Notes under the pieces: model-generated
The model's input: the letters and a program-made list of their open reading frames with translations, nothing else
Database searches by the model: none
What the model was told of the DNA's origin: nothing
Shown: piece by piece, positions 7,447 to 15,821 of the stretch
How the letters are laid out: the number at the start of each line of letters is the position of its first letter
Numbering within the stretch: position 1 is the stretch's first letter
Assembly (NCBI GenBank): GCA_046729855.1
Contig: JBKPHM010000150.1
Coordinates: forward strand, 1-19,373
Length of the DNA stretch: 19,373 bases
Direction of reading: 5' to 3'
From: DATHSY01 sp046729855
GTDB taxonomy: Bacteria > Actinomycetota > UBA4738 > HRBIN12
Position numbers and translations under genes: made by a program

Positions 7447-8508
7447 ATGCGCGAGTCCCTTGTCGATCTGCCGCTTCGTGCCTTCCATCCACGGCCGATG
7501 CTGCGGACCGAGGACCATCCGGTGGATCGGGCGCGCGTCCCCGCGATCGACGCGCACAACCATCTCGGGCAGTCATTGAGCGAGGAGGGCGGCTGGGTCG
7601 TCGGCCACGTGGACGAACTCCTCGCAGCGCTCACCGAGGTGAACGTTGCCGCCGTGGTGAACCTCGACGGCCGATGGGGCGACGAGCTCGAATCCAACCT
7701 CGACCGGTACGACCGTGCCCATCCGCGGCGCTTCGCGACCTTCTGTCAGCTCGACTGGCGTGAGACGGATCGGCCGGGGTTCGACCGGCGCCTCGTCGCC
7801 TCGCTGGGACGATCGGTCGCGGCGGGGGCAAAGGGGCTGAAGGTCTGGAAGGATCTGGGGCTGCACGTCCGGGACGACCGGGGCGAGCTAATCCTCCCCG
7901 ACGATCCGCGCCTCGACGACGTGTGGAAGGCGGCCGCCGAGGCCGGCCTGCCGGTCGCGATCCATACGGCGGACCCGATGGCGTTCTTCGAGCCGCTCGG
8001 CCCGACCAACGAACGGCTCGAGGAGCTGCTGGAGAACCCCGATTGGTCGTTCGCCGACGCCGACCGCTTCCCCAGGTTCGAGCGCCTGATCGACGCGCTC
8101 GAATCGATCGTTTCCTCACATCCCCGGACGACCTTCATCGGCGTCCACGCCGGGAACTGCGCCGAGGACCTCGAGCGCGTCGACGGCATGCTCCGCCGCT
8201 ATCCGAACTACCACGTGGACATCGCAGCCCGGATCGCGGAGCTCGGCCGGCAACCCCGCGCGGCGGCCGCGTTGGTGCGCCGACACCCCGACCGGGTGCT
8301 GTTCGGGACCGACGCGTACCCTCCGGATCCGTCGGTCTATCGCATCCATTTCCGCTTCCTTGAGACCGAGGACGAGCACTTCCCGTACGCACCCGAGGAG
8401 ATCCCGCCGCAGGGCCGGTGGGCGATCTCGGGGCTCGGCCTTTCCGACGACGTCCTCGACAGCGTCTACGCGGCGAACGCCCGTCGGCTCATCCCCGGGC
8501 TCGCGTGA
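7447..8508 (+). CDS. Amidohydrolase-2 family metal-dependent hydrolase or decarboxylase
   Basis: A 353-residue TIM-barrel protein of the amidohydrolase superfamily. The first strand gives DAHNHLG with H37 and H39, the HxH metal ligands. GLKVWKDLGLH (130-140), AIHTADP with H173, FIGVHAGNC with H234 and VLFGTDAYPP with D289 supply the remaining expected active-site positions. Such enzymes act on lactones, amides or carboxylates; within a sugar locus a lactonase-like or sugar-acid step is plausible but unproven. The insert SFADADRFPRFERL (about 201-214) recalls related proteins annotated as gluconolactonase-like or hypothetical hydrolases. The ATG at 7447 lies two bases after the DeoR gene stop, with no clear ribosome binding site, so coupling is likely. 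Its stop overlaps the next gene start (GTGA). Confidence 0.88.
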   Translation: MRESLVDLPLRAFHPRPMLRTEDHPVDRARVPAIDAHNHLGQSLSEEGGWVVGHVDELLAALTEVNVAAVVNLDGRWGDELESNLDRYDRAHPRRFATFCQLDWRETDRPGFDRRLVASLGRSVAAGAKGLKVWKDLGLHVRDDRGELILPDDPRLDDVWKAAAEAGLPVAIHTADPMAFFEPLGPTNERLEELLENPDWSFADADRFPRFERLIDALESIVSSHPRTTFIGVHAGNCAEDLERVDGMLRRYPNYHVDIAARIAELGRQPRAAAALVRRHPDRVLFGTDAYPPDPSVYRIHFRFLETEDEHFPYAPEEIPPQGRWAISGLGLSDDVLDSVYAANARRLIPGLA

Positions 8509-9764
8509 CCACGGGTCGGACTCGCCCCGGCCACGGAGGCACGGGGTCGCTGCCGTGGCTCTTCGGAACGATCGGCGTGGCGGTCGCCGCACTGTTGCCG
8601 TTCTTCGCGCTCCTGCTGAAGAGCCGGGGCCTGCCACCCGACGGGATCGGGATCGTCCTGGCGATGCTCGCGCTGGCCAACCTCGTCGTGGGGCCGATCT
8701 GGGGTCACATCGCCGACACGAGATCGGGACGGATCCGTGCGGTCCGGGCATCGGCGGCGGCATCGGTCATCGCGGGCGTGGCGTACGCCCTGTTCGCACA
8801 CGGGTTCCCGGCGCTGCTGATCGGCGCCGCGCTCGTGTCGAGCGCGTGGGCGCCGATCGTTCCCTTCGGCGACGCCCTGGCAGTGGTGCGATCGGGGGAG
8901 CGCACGGCCCTGGAGTACGGACGGATCCGGCTGTGGAGCAGCGCGGCGTACGCGGTCGCGATCGTCGCGTTCGGCGCCGCACTCGAGGTGATCCCCATCG
9001 GCTGGACCCTCGTCTTCTTCGCGTGCGCCGCGGGCGCCATCGCCGTGTGGGCGTTCCTGCAGCGCCCGGATCCGGCCGAGCACGCCGCGCAGAGCCGTCT
9101 GGGTGCCGTCGGCGATGTCGTCCGCGCCGCTCCGCGCCTGGCGCCCTTCCTCGCGGCGGTCCTCCTCGTGTCGATCGGCACCACCGCCGCGTGGCAGTTC
9201 CTGCCACTTCGCATCGTGGGCGGAGGCGGCGGACCGTTCCTGGTCGGCGTTGCGGGAGCGCTCGGCGCCGGCGCGGAGGTTCCGGTGATGCGCTCGACGT
9301 CGCGGCTGCTGGCTCGATCGTCGCTCCGCGCCCTCTATGCGCTCGGGTGCGTCTCGTACGTCGTCGTCTTCGCGATCTGGTCGCTCGCGGACGACGCCCT
9401 GCTCGTCTCGTTGCTCGGGGCGATCGAGGGCGTCGGATTCGCCTTCACATACACGAGCGTGGTCATCATCGTCGGCCGTCTCGTCCCCGAACGTCTGCAG
9501 GCGACCGGACAGGCGGCCCGGTCGATGATCGTGACGGGACTCGCCCCGATCATCGGCGCCTTCGGTGGTGGTCTCGTCTACGGGCGGCTCGGGCCGGGCG
9601 CGCTGTTCGCCGGCTCCGCCGGACTGGTCGCCGCCGGGGCGGCGATCGTGTGGTGGACGCTGTCGGTTCCCGCGTTCGCGACCCCCGCGGTCACCCTCGA
9701 GGCGGGTCGGGCCGCACTCCCACCGCCGCCGGGTTCCGGGCCCGTTGCGCCGCCCGAGGAGTGA
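8505..9764 (+). CDS. MFS transporter (MFS_1-like)
   Basis: A membrane protein of 419 residues with about 12 hydrophobic segments. They come in two halves joined by a basic stretch around residues 185-200 (QRPDPAEHAAQSR). The half-1 loop GHIADTRSGRIRAVR matches the MFS loop 2-3 motif, and LWSSAAYAVAIVAFG resembles the LacY/nucleoside-symporter-like branch. It would move a small solute, perhaps a sugar or catabolic product, driven by the ion gradient; direction and substrate are not visible. The GTG start at 8505 overlaps the preceding stop by four bases; a frame extending further upstream reads antihomologous sequence inside the amidohydrolase. The tail is proline-rich (PPPPGSGPVAPPEE). The gene ends 10 bases from the convergent glycosidase gene. 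Confidence 0.88.
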   Translation: MTTGRTRPGHGGTGSLPWLFGTIGVAVAALLPFFALLLKSRGLPPDGIGIVLAMLALANLVVGPIWGHIADTRSGRIRAVRASAAASVIAGVAYALFAHGFPALLIGAALVSSAWAPIVPFGDALAVVRSGERTALEYGRIRLWSSAAYAVAIVAFGAALEVIPIGWTLVFFACAAGAIAVWAFLQRPDPAEHAAQSRLGAVGDVVRAAPRLAPFLAAVLLVSIGTTAAWQFLPLRIVGGGGGPFLVGVAGALGAGAEVPVMRSTSRLLARSSLRALYALGCVSYVVVFAIWSLADDALLVSLLGAIEGVGFAFTYTSVVIIVGRLVPERLQATGQAARSMIVTGLAPIIGAFGGGLVYGRLGPGALFAGSAGLVAAGAAIVWWTLSVPAFATPAVTLEAGRAALPPPPGSGPVAPPEE

Positions 9765-9774
9765 ACCGCGCCGC

Positions 9775-11076
9775 TCAGCCCCGCACGATCGAGGGCGGCA
9801 GATGCTCGGCGTGCGCCTCGATCAGGTCGTCGCAGAGCGCGACGATCTCGTCGGTGGTGAGCGCCGCCGCGGTGGCCGGATCCAGGAGCGCCGCCTGGTA
9901 CACCAGGCTCCTGGATCCCTCAAGCGCGGCGCGGACAGTCAGCTCGCACGCGTTCACGTACAGACGGTTGAGCGCCGCGGGTCCCGGCGGCAGCGCCCCG
10001 ACGTGCGTGGGGCGGATCCCCGCGCGGTCGACCAGACAGGGAACCTCGACGCAGGCATCGAGCGGCAGGTTCTCGATGCTGCCGGCGTTCCGCACGTTCC
10101 CGTAGACGGTCCTCGGCGTCCCCGTCTCGATCGAGTGGATGATCTGGGGGGCGTACTCCGGGCCGCGCTCGATCCCGAGCGACTCCCCGGCGTCGAGCTT
10201 TCGCCGAACCTCGTCGTAGGCGTCGAGGTTGCGCTCGCTCCGCCGCAGGTACTCGTCGATCGGGATCCGGAACCGCTCGATCTGCTCGTCGTGCGGGAGG
10301 AACCACGGGACGAGATCCGCGTTGTGCTCGCTGGACTCGGACGGGAACAGCCCGAAGCGCCGGTAGATCTCCACGCGCACCCGGCGTCCCAGACCGTCCG
10401 GGTCGCGCGCGATCGCCTCGTCCAGGAGCGGGTAGAGATCGCGGCCGTCGCGCTCGAAGCGCAGCAGCCATGCCTGGTGGTTCATCCCGGCCGTGAGCCA
10501 GGTCACGTCGTCGAGCGGCACGCCGACGAGCTCGGCGAGCTGCTCGGCCGTGTTCTCCGCGGACATGCAGACCCCGACCACGCGCCGATGCGGCGTGCCC
10601 ACGTAGACCGACCACACGAGCGCCGCCATCGGGTTCGTATAGCTACAGAGCCACGCGTCCGGACAGAGCTCGGCCATGTCCGCGCCCAGCTCGAGCAGGG
10701 GCGGGATCGTGCACAGCGCCCGGAAGATACTGCCGATCCCCAGGGTGTCGGCCATCGTCTGCCGGACGCCGCGGCGGGCGGGGACCTCGAAGTCGAGTCG
10801 GAGCCCCTCGTGGCCGCCGACCCGGATCATGCTCACGACGTGATCTGCGCCGTCCAGCGCCGCCCGGCGATCCGGGTGCGACTCGATCCGCGCCGGCGCC
10901 CCCATGGCGCCTGCTGTCCACCTCGCGATCGCCTCGGCTGTCTCGAGCCGGTCGGCGCTCACGTCGTGCAGGGCGATCGTCGCATCGGCGAGCTTCTCGA
11001 ACCCGAGGATGTCCGCCAGGAGCTCCTTCGTGAACTCGGCGCTGCCCGCGCCGTTCAGGACGATCTTCGGCGGCAT
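9775..11076 (-). CDS. Glycoside hydrolase family 4 enzyme, copy 2 (alpha-galactosidase/alpha-glucosidase-like)
   Basis: A 433-residue GH4 enzyme, which cleaves glycosides in the cytoplasm by an NAD- and metal-dependent oxidation, elimination and reduction route. The N-terminal Rossmann motif is IVLNGAGSAEFT (5-16). Catalytic and metal-site features are YTNPMA with N148, VGVCMS with C170, and GMNHQAW with H200. FPSESSEHNADLVPWF is a family signature in the C-terminal half. Copy 1 next door has a histidine after the cysteine (CHS), the usual residue in alpha-galactosidase-like members; here it is methionine, which may signal a different substrate. The ATG lies 20 bases after the stop of copy 1, so the two form an operon. 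Non-phosphorylated substrates fit better than phosphoglycosides because uptake here is by an ABC importer. Confidence 0.93.
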   Translation of the reverse strand: MPPKIVLNGAGSAEFTKELLADILGFEKLADATIALHDVSADRLETAEAIARWTAGAMGAPARIESHPDRRAALDGADHVVSMIRVGGHEGLRLDFEVPARRGVRQTMADTLGIGSIFRALCTIPPLLELGADMAELCPDAWLCSYTNPMAALVWSVYVGTPHRRVVGVCMSAENTAEQLAELVGVPLDDVTWLTAGMNHQAWLLRFERDGRDLYPLLDEAIARDPDGLGRRVRVEIYRRFGLFPSESSEHNADLVPWFLPHDEQIERFRIPIDEYLRRSERNLDAYDEVRRKLDAGESLGIERGPEYAPQIIHSIETGTPRTVYGNVRNAGSIENLPLDACVEVPCLVDRAGIRPTHVGALPPGPAALNRLYVNACELTVRAALEGSRSLVYQAALLDPATAAALTTDEIVALCDDLIEAHAEHLPPSIVRG

Positions 11077-11096
11077 GCGCTACTCGGCGTCGAGGA

Positions 11097-12404
11097 TCAT
11101 CCGACGCGGATGCCCTCGGGCATCAGGTCGCCGTGCGCCTCGATCAGCTCGTCGCACATGTCGACGATCTGTCCGGTGGTCAGCGTGGCCCCGGCGTTGG
11201 GGTCGACCAGGGCCGCCTGGTACACGAGGTCGCGGCGCCGCTCGAGCGCCGCGCGCACGGTGAGCTCGACGACGTTCACGAACGTGCGGTTCAGCGCGAG
11301 CGTCTGCGGCGGGATCCGGCCGATCCGCGTCGGCTGCACGCCGTTCTTGTCGACGAGGCACGGGACCTCAACGCACGCGTCGTCCGGGAGCCCCTCGATG
11401 AGACCGCCGTTGCGGACGTTGCCGTAGACCTCGCGCGGCTCCCCGTTCTCCAGGGAGCGGATGATCTCGGATGCGAGCTCGGACGACGGCTCGATGTCGA
11501 GCTCCTCGCCCCGGTTGAGCGAGGCCTTCGTCTGCTCCCACTCGGCCAGGTTCTCGTCGCTTCGGAAGACGTAGTCGTCGATCAGGATGCGGTAGCGCTC
11601 GACCATCTCGTCGTGCTTGATGAACCACGGGACGTACTCGCTCGAGTGTTCGCTCGATTCCGTCGGGAAGTACCCGAACCGCCGGAAGATCTCGACGCGG
11701 ACGCGGCGTCCGAGACCCTCGGGGTCGTCCTCAACGATCCGGCGGAGACGCGGGTACAGGTCCTCACCCGTCGAGCGCCTCCGGAACTCGTAGACGAACG
11801 CCTGATGGTTGAAGCCGGCCGTCCGGAACGTGACGTCGTCCTCGGGCACCCCCACGGTCTCCGCGAGGAAGTGATGGGTGTCGCGCACCGAGTGGCACAC
11901 GCCGATCACCCGATGGAACGGCGAGCCCGCGTAGACGCCCCACGGCACCATCGCCATCGGGTTCGTGTAGTTGAGCAGGAGCGCGTCCGGGCAGAGCTCG
12001 TGCATGTCGCGGCCTATCCCGACGACGACGGGGATCGTTCGGAGCCCGCGCATAATGCCGCCGATGCCGAGCGTGTCGCCGATCGTCTGCCGAAGACCGT
12101 ACTTCTTCGGGATCTCGAAGTCGGCGACGGTAGCGGAGTAGCCGCCGACCTGGATCTCGTTGATCGCGTAGTCGGCGCCCTCGAGCGCCGGTCGCCGCTC
12201 GCGGTGCGCCTCGACGGCGTGACCCGCCCCGGTGCGGCGGACGATCGACTCCGCCGCGCGGTGCGCGTACGCCAGCCGCTCGTCGTCGATGTCGTGCAGG
12301 GCGAACGTGACCGAGCCGTGGAGCTCCTCGTACGAGCACAGGTCGGCGACGACGTTCCGCGTGAACTCGACGCTGCCGGCACCGATAATCGTCACCCTCG
12401 GCAT
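11097..12404 (-). CDS. Glycoside hydrolase family 4 enzyme, copy 1 (alpha-galactosidase/alpha-glucosidase-like)
   Basis: A 435-residue GH4 enzyme, with motifs at the same residue numbers as copy 2. The NAD motif VTIIGAGSVEFT is at 4-15, N148 sits in YTNPMA, the metal-binding cysteine C170 in GVCHSV and H200 in GFNHQAF; FPTESSEHSSEYVPWF follows. Lack of indels over the first 200 residues shows that the two copies are paralogues from an old duplication. I use the ATG at 12404, where similarity begins; a TTG at 12440 would add twelve residues with no family match. No strong ribosome binding site is seen. Its upstream neighbour is a decayed monooxygenase remnant only 58 bases away, so a promoter may lie within that remnant. 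Role: intracellular release of monosaccharide from imported glycosides. Confidence 0.93.
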   Translation of the reverse strand: MPRVTIIGAGSVEFTRNVVADLCSYEELHGSVTFALHDIDDERLAYAHRAAESIVRRTGAGHAVEAHRERRPALEGADYAINEIQVGGYSATVADFEIPKKYGLRQTIGDTLGIGGIMRGLRTIPVVVGIGRDMHELCPDALLLNYTNPMAMVPWGVYAGSPFHRVIGVCHSVRDTHHFLAETVGVPEDDVTFRTAGFNHQAFVYEFRRRSTGEDLYPRLRRIVEDDPEGLGRRVRVEIFRRFGYFPTESSEHSSEYVPWFIKHDEMVERYRILIDDYVFRSDENLAEWEQTKASLNRGEELDIEPSSELASEIIRSLENGEPREVYGNVRNGGLIEGLPDDACVEVPCLVDKNGVQPTRIGRIPPQTLALNRTFVNVVELTVRAALERRRDLVYQAALVDPNAGATLTTGQIVDMCDELIEAHGDLMPEGIRVG

Positions 12405-12462
12405 GCGCGGAAGTGTTCCATACCGGCCCGAAATGCGCAAAAAGGGACGCCGATCGGGCCGG

Positions 12463-12895
12463 TCAGAGCCGATCGAGCGCCGGGAGACTCTGCTCCGCCC
12501 ACAAGTCGAGCTGCCGGGAGGACGGCTCGAGGATGTGGAGGAGCAGATACTCGACGCCGGCGTCGAGGCGCTCCCGGATCTTGGGCAGGATCTCGGGAAG
12601 GGTCCCCGTCGGGTACACCTGCTCGAAGTACTCGAACGGCCGGCCGTCGCCCATCACCGCGGAGAAGGCGGACCGCTTCTCGCGCTCTGCCTCGGCAAGG
12701 TCCTCGGTCGCGACGAGATGAAGCAAGTTCTCGTGCGCCATGGTGAAGTCCGCGGGGTCGCGGCCCTTCGCGGCGAGCGCGGTGCGGATCTGCTCCAGGT
12801 CGTCCCGGATCTAGGACGGCGTGGAGGTGGGCCGGCGATCCATCGTCGGCAGCGGCGATCCGGCGCAACACCGCCGGCGCCATCACCGGTCGCTC
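12463..12895 (-). pseudogene. Luciferase-like (LLM) flavin monooxygenase, C-terminal remnant
   Basis: From about 12810 to the stop at 12463 the frame reads IRDDLEQIRTALAAKGRDPA and DFTMAHENLLHLVATEDL, then EYFEQVYPTGTLPEILPKI, RLDAGVEYLLLHILEPSSRQ and LDLWAEQSLPALDRL. This is the C-terminal third of an F420- or FMN-dependent luciferase-like oxidoreductase. A TAG at 12811-12813 interrupts it. Upstream, fragments in neighbouring frames (AVLRRIAAADDGW, then PTSTPS) look like continued but frameshifted family sequence to about 12895. The barrel core and N-terminus are missing. An ORF could start at the ATG of MAHENLL (12741), but it would encode only a 92-residue piece without an active site. Confidence 0.65.
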
Positions 12896-12924
12896 CGGTG
12901 AGGCCGCGGGCGGCAGCTGGCTGC

Positions 12925-13165
12925 CGCCGGCGACGATCGTCGTTCGATCGCCCAACTCCTCGGCGACCATCTCGAGGACGCGGATGCGCTCCTCAGCGGA
13001 TAGGTGCGGCCCCTCCCCCGTGTCCACGTTCACCGCCAGCCCCGTGATCCCCTGCTCGCTCAACCACCTCACGTAGCGCCGGAGCGACGTCTCGTCTACC
13101 GAGAAGTCCTCCCGCATCGGCGTCACGATCGCGGCGATCAGGCCCTGCAGCTTGGAGCGGTCCAT
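12925..13165 (-). pseudogene. Dihydrodipicolinate synthase family (DapA-like), N-terminal fragment
   Basis: The ATG at 13165 has GGGAGG five bases upstream, a strong ribosome binding site. The first ~80 codons give a clear DapA/NanA-type start: LQGLIAAIVTPMREDFSVDE, LRRYVRWLSEQGITGLAVNV, DTGEGPHLSAEERIRVLEMV and then DRTTIVAGG. In the family these are the first two strands and helices of the aldolase barrel, with a threonine/glycine substrate loop. About 200 further residues, including the catalytic tyrosine and Schiff-base lysine, are absent. The reading frame stays open to 12392 across the luciferase-like remnant and into the glycosidase start, but that extension is out-of-frame sequence. 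The fragment overlaps the 3' end of the CoxL-type ORF by about 170 bases. Confidence 0.75.
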
Positions 13166-15635
13166 CCGTCCCTCCCGATGTACTCGTTCGGCCTCGAGCG
13201 CTCGCGATCGCGTCCGCGACGCGCTCGGGACTCGCCGGCATGTCGATGTGTCGAACACGCAGATGGGCCAACGCGTCCACGACGGCGTTCTGGACCGCCG
13301 GGATCGCGCCGATCGTCCCAGCCTCGCCGACCCCCTTCGCGCCGAGCGGGTTGCGCGGCGTCGCGGTCTCGGTGTTGGCGGACTCGAACGACGGCAGCTC
13401 GGCCGCGCTCGGGAACCCGTACGTCGACAGGTTCGACGTGAGGAGCGTCCCCGTCTCGTCGTACACGACCTCTTCGAACAGCGCCTGGGCGGCCCCCTGC
13501 GCGATCCCGCCGTGCACCTGGCCCTCGACCAGCATCGGGTTGAGGATCACGCCACAGTCGTCGACCGCGACGTGCCGGAGCAGTCTGGCGTCACCAGTCT
13601 CGAGGTCGACCTCGACGACCGCCACGTGTGTCCCGAACGGATACGTCGAGTCTTCGAGTTCGAAGTCGTATTCGACGTCGAGCGATCGCCCGGCGCGTGG
13701 GTCGTCGCGCGGCGGATCGACGGGAACCGCGCGCGCGACCTCGGCCCACGAGACCGCGGCGTCGGGCGCGCCGCTCACGTGGAAGCGGCCGTCGCCCCCG
13801 AGGACGACATCTTCCGGAGCGACTTCGAGGAGGCCGGCCGCGGCGGCACGGCCACGCTCCTCGAGCGCCTCGGCGGCGCGCAGGATGGCGCTGCCGCCGA
13901 TCTGCAGCGTGCGAGACCCCGCCGTTCCATCGCTCCGCGGCACGAGCGCCGTGTCCGAGTGGCGAACCGAGATCGAGTCGAACGGCACGCCGAGCCGCTC
14001 GGCCACGATCTGCGCGAACGCGGTCTCGTGTCCCTGCCCCTGCGGGCACGACCCGGTGATCGCCGTGACGGATCCATCGGGGGCCACCGAGAGCCGTGCG
14101 TACTCGCTCCCCCACCCGGTGACCTCGACGTAGCTGCCGATCCCGATGCCGAGCGCCCGCCGATCGCCTCGCCGGCGGCGCTCCGCCTGCTCGGCACGGA
14201 CCGATCGGTAGTCGGCGCGCTGGAGCGCGTCGTCGAGCGAAGGCTCGTACGCACCGGTGTCGTAGTTGGCGCCCGCGACCGTTTCGTGGGGGAACTCCTT
14301 GATGAAGTTCCGCCGCCGGAGCTCGGCGGGGTCGACGTCGAGCTCGGCGGCGAGCATGTCGACGGCGCGTTCGATCAGCGCGGTGGCCTCGGGTCGTCCG
14401 GCACCCCGATATGCGCCGAGCGGCGTGGTGTTCGTGAGCACCGCACGGATCTCGACGTCCAGCCGCGGGATCGCGTACGGCCCGACGGCCATCATCACCG
14501 TCGCCTCGGGCAGCGTCGCGCCCTCGTCGGCATAGGCGCCGACGTTCGCGACGATGCTGGCGCGAAGCCCGACGATCCGGCCGTCCCGCGTGGAGCCGAT
14601 CTCGACGTCCTGGAGCTGGTCGCGGCCGTGCGTCATCGCCACGTGGTTCTCCGAGCGGGTCTCCGTGTACCGGATGGGCGTTCCCGTCCGAAGCGCCAGC
14701 GCGGCGACGACCGCCTGCTCGGCGTAGGGCGGGATCTTCGCGCCGAACGCACCACCCACGGCGGCCGTGCGGACCCGAAGCGACGACTCGTCGATCCCGA
14801 TCGCGTTCGCGATCGCCTCCCGGGCGTAGTGGGTGCCCTGGGTCGGGACCCAGAGCGTCAGCCCGCCGCCCTCCGGCACCGCGAGCGCGCCGTTCACCTC
14901 GAGCGGCAGGGGTGCGACGCGCTGGTTCCGGAATCGTCCGCGAACGACGACCTCGGACCCCCCGAGCGCGTCGCCGTCCGTGGTCCGCCGGATCAGCAAG
15001 ACCACGTTCGAGCCGGCGTCGGGGAACAGCGGCTGGGCGTCGGCCCGTAGCGCCTCGAGGGGATCGACGACGACCGGCAGCGGGTCGTACTCGGCGCCGA
15101 CGAGCTCGGCGGCGTCCATCGCCTCCGCCCGGCTCGACGCGAGGGCGACCGCCACCGGCTCACCGGCGAACCGAACGACGTCGGTCGCGAGCAGCGGACG
15201 ACGCAACTCGTCGGGCACCTGCTCGACGGCGGGCATCCGCAGCCCGGGAAGATCGGCCGCCGTGAACACCCCCGCGACACCCGGCATCCGCGGCGCACCG
15301 CCGTCGTCGACCCTCAGGAGGCGCGCGTGCGCCATCGGCGAGCGGACGAACACCGCGTGTAGGGCGCCATCACACCGAACGTCCTCGAGATACGCGGTCG
15401 CGCCGGTCAGGAACCCGCGGTCCTCGCGACGACGCACCGCGTCGCGTCGGAGACGGCGGTCGGTGAGCGACGTCTCGATCGCGGTCTTACCGTCCATCTG
15501 GCTGCCGTCGAAGCCGACGACGCCGTCGGACGCGTACAGGCCCGCGAAGTCGGCGGCGCTGACATTGTTCCACGCGTCGAGGAGCCGGCGATAGAGGTCC
15601 CGTGTCTCGCGTTGACCGCCCACTGCGTCGTCCAT
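12993..15635 (-). CDS. CoxL-type molybdenum hydroxylase large subunit with truncated SnoaL-like N-terminus
   Basis: An 880-residue frame with three parts. Residues 1 to about 59 (RDLYRRLLDAWNNVSAADFA, VVGFDGSQMDGKTAIETSL) are the first half of a SnoaL/SgcJ-like domain. From about 64 to 812 is an almost complete aldehyde oxidase/xanthine dehydrogenase molybdopterin-binding subunit: RREDRGFLTG (69-78), VGGAFGAK (293-300), GAYRGAGRPEA (407-417), CPQGQGHET (530-538) and GVGEAGTIGA (768-777) with the catalytic glutamate E771. AYRGAGR is the form II CoxL-like loop, not the AYRCSFR of true aerobic CO dehydrogenase. The last ~65 residues are low-complexity and overlap the dapA-like start. FAD and 2Fe-2S subunits, normally adjacent, are not in the window. 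The ATG at 15635 has no clear ribosome binding site. The hydroxylase part looks functional; the fusion may be natural or a deletion scar. Confidence 0.8.
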   Translation of the reverse strand: MDDAVGGQRETRDLYRRLLDAWNNVSAADFAGLYASDGVVGFDGSQMDGKTAIETSLTDRRLRRDAVRRREDRGFLTGATAYLEDVRCDGALHAVFVRSPMAHARLLRVDDGGAPRMPGVAGVFTAADLPGLRMPAVEQVPDELRRPLLATDVVRFAGEPVAVALASSRAEAMDAAELVGAEYDPLPVVVDPLEALRADAQPLFPDAGSNVVLLIRRTTDGDALGGSEVVVRGRFRNQRVAPLPLEVNGALAVPEGGGLTLWVPTQGTHYAREAIANAIGIDESSLRVRTAAVGGAFGAKIPPYAEQAVVAALALRTGTPIRYTETRSENHVAMTHGRDQLQDVEIGSTRDGRIVGLRASIVANVGAYADEGATLPEATVMMAVGPYAIPRLDVEIRAVLTNTTPLGAYRGAGRPEATALIERAVDMLAAELDVDPAELRRRNFIKEFPHETVAGANYDTGAYEPSLDDALQRADYRSVRAEQAERRRRGDRRALGIGIGSYVEVTGWGSEYARLSVAPDGSVTAITGSCPQGQGHETAFAQIVAERLGVPFDSISVRHSDTALVPRSDGTAGSRTLQIGGSAILRAAEALEERGRAAAAGLLEVAPEDVVLGGDGRFHVSGAPDAAVSWAEVARAVPVDPPRDDPRAGRSLDVEYDFELEDSTYPFGTHVAVVEVDLETGDARLLRHVAVDDCGVILNPMLVEGQVHGGIAQGAAQALFEEVVYDETGTLLTSNLSTYGFPSAAELPSFESANTETATPRNPLGAKGVGEAGTIGAIPAVQNAVVDALAHLRVRHIDMPASPERVADAIASARGRTSTSGGTDGPLQAAGPDRRDRDADAGGLLGRRDVAPALREVVERAGDHGAGGERGHGGGAAPIR

Positions 15636-15821
15636 GCGCGGAAGCTAGCACGGCGAGCGAAGGCAGCGGCCGAGCCGTCAACTCCGACACAGGCCGAGAG
15701 CGTCGATGGTTGGCACGGCCGGAGCACGACCGGCGCGCGGACCGGTGTACGTGACGAACAACACCTTGCTCCGACGGCGATGCGCGCCCCGAGACTGCAC
15801 CGACCACGACGGGAGCTGACG

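Noticed and set aside
9565..11427. Plus-strand open frame of 620 codons across MFS and GH4 genes
   Set aside because: No recognisable domain, and it crosses two strongly supported genes in other frames.
12811..12813. TAG in the luciferase-like remnant as a recoded (pyrrolysine) codon
   Set aside because: Upstream sequence is also frameshifted and truncated; simple decay explains it.
13152..15050. Long plus-strand open frame (632 codons) opposite the CoxL-type gene
   Set aside because: It has an Arg/Asp/Gly-rich composition with no motifs and mirrors a well-supported gene in the opposite strand; a GC-driven shadow.
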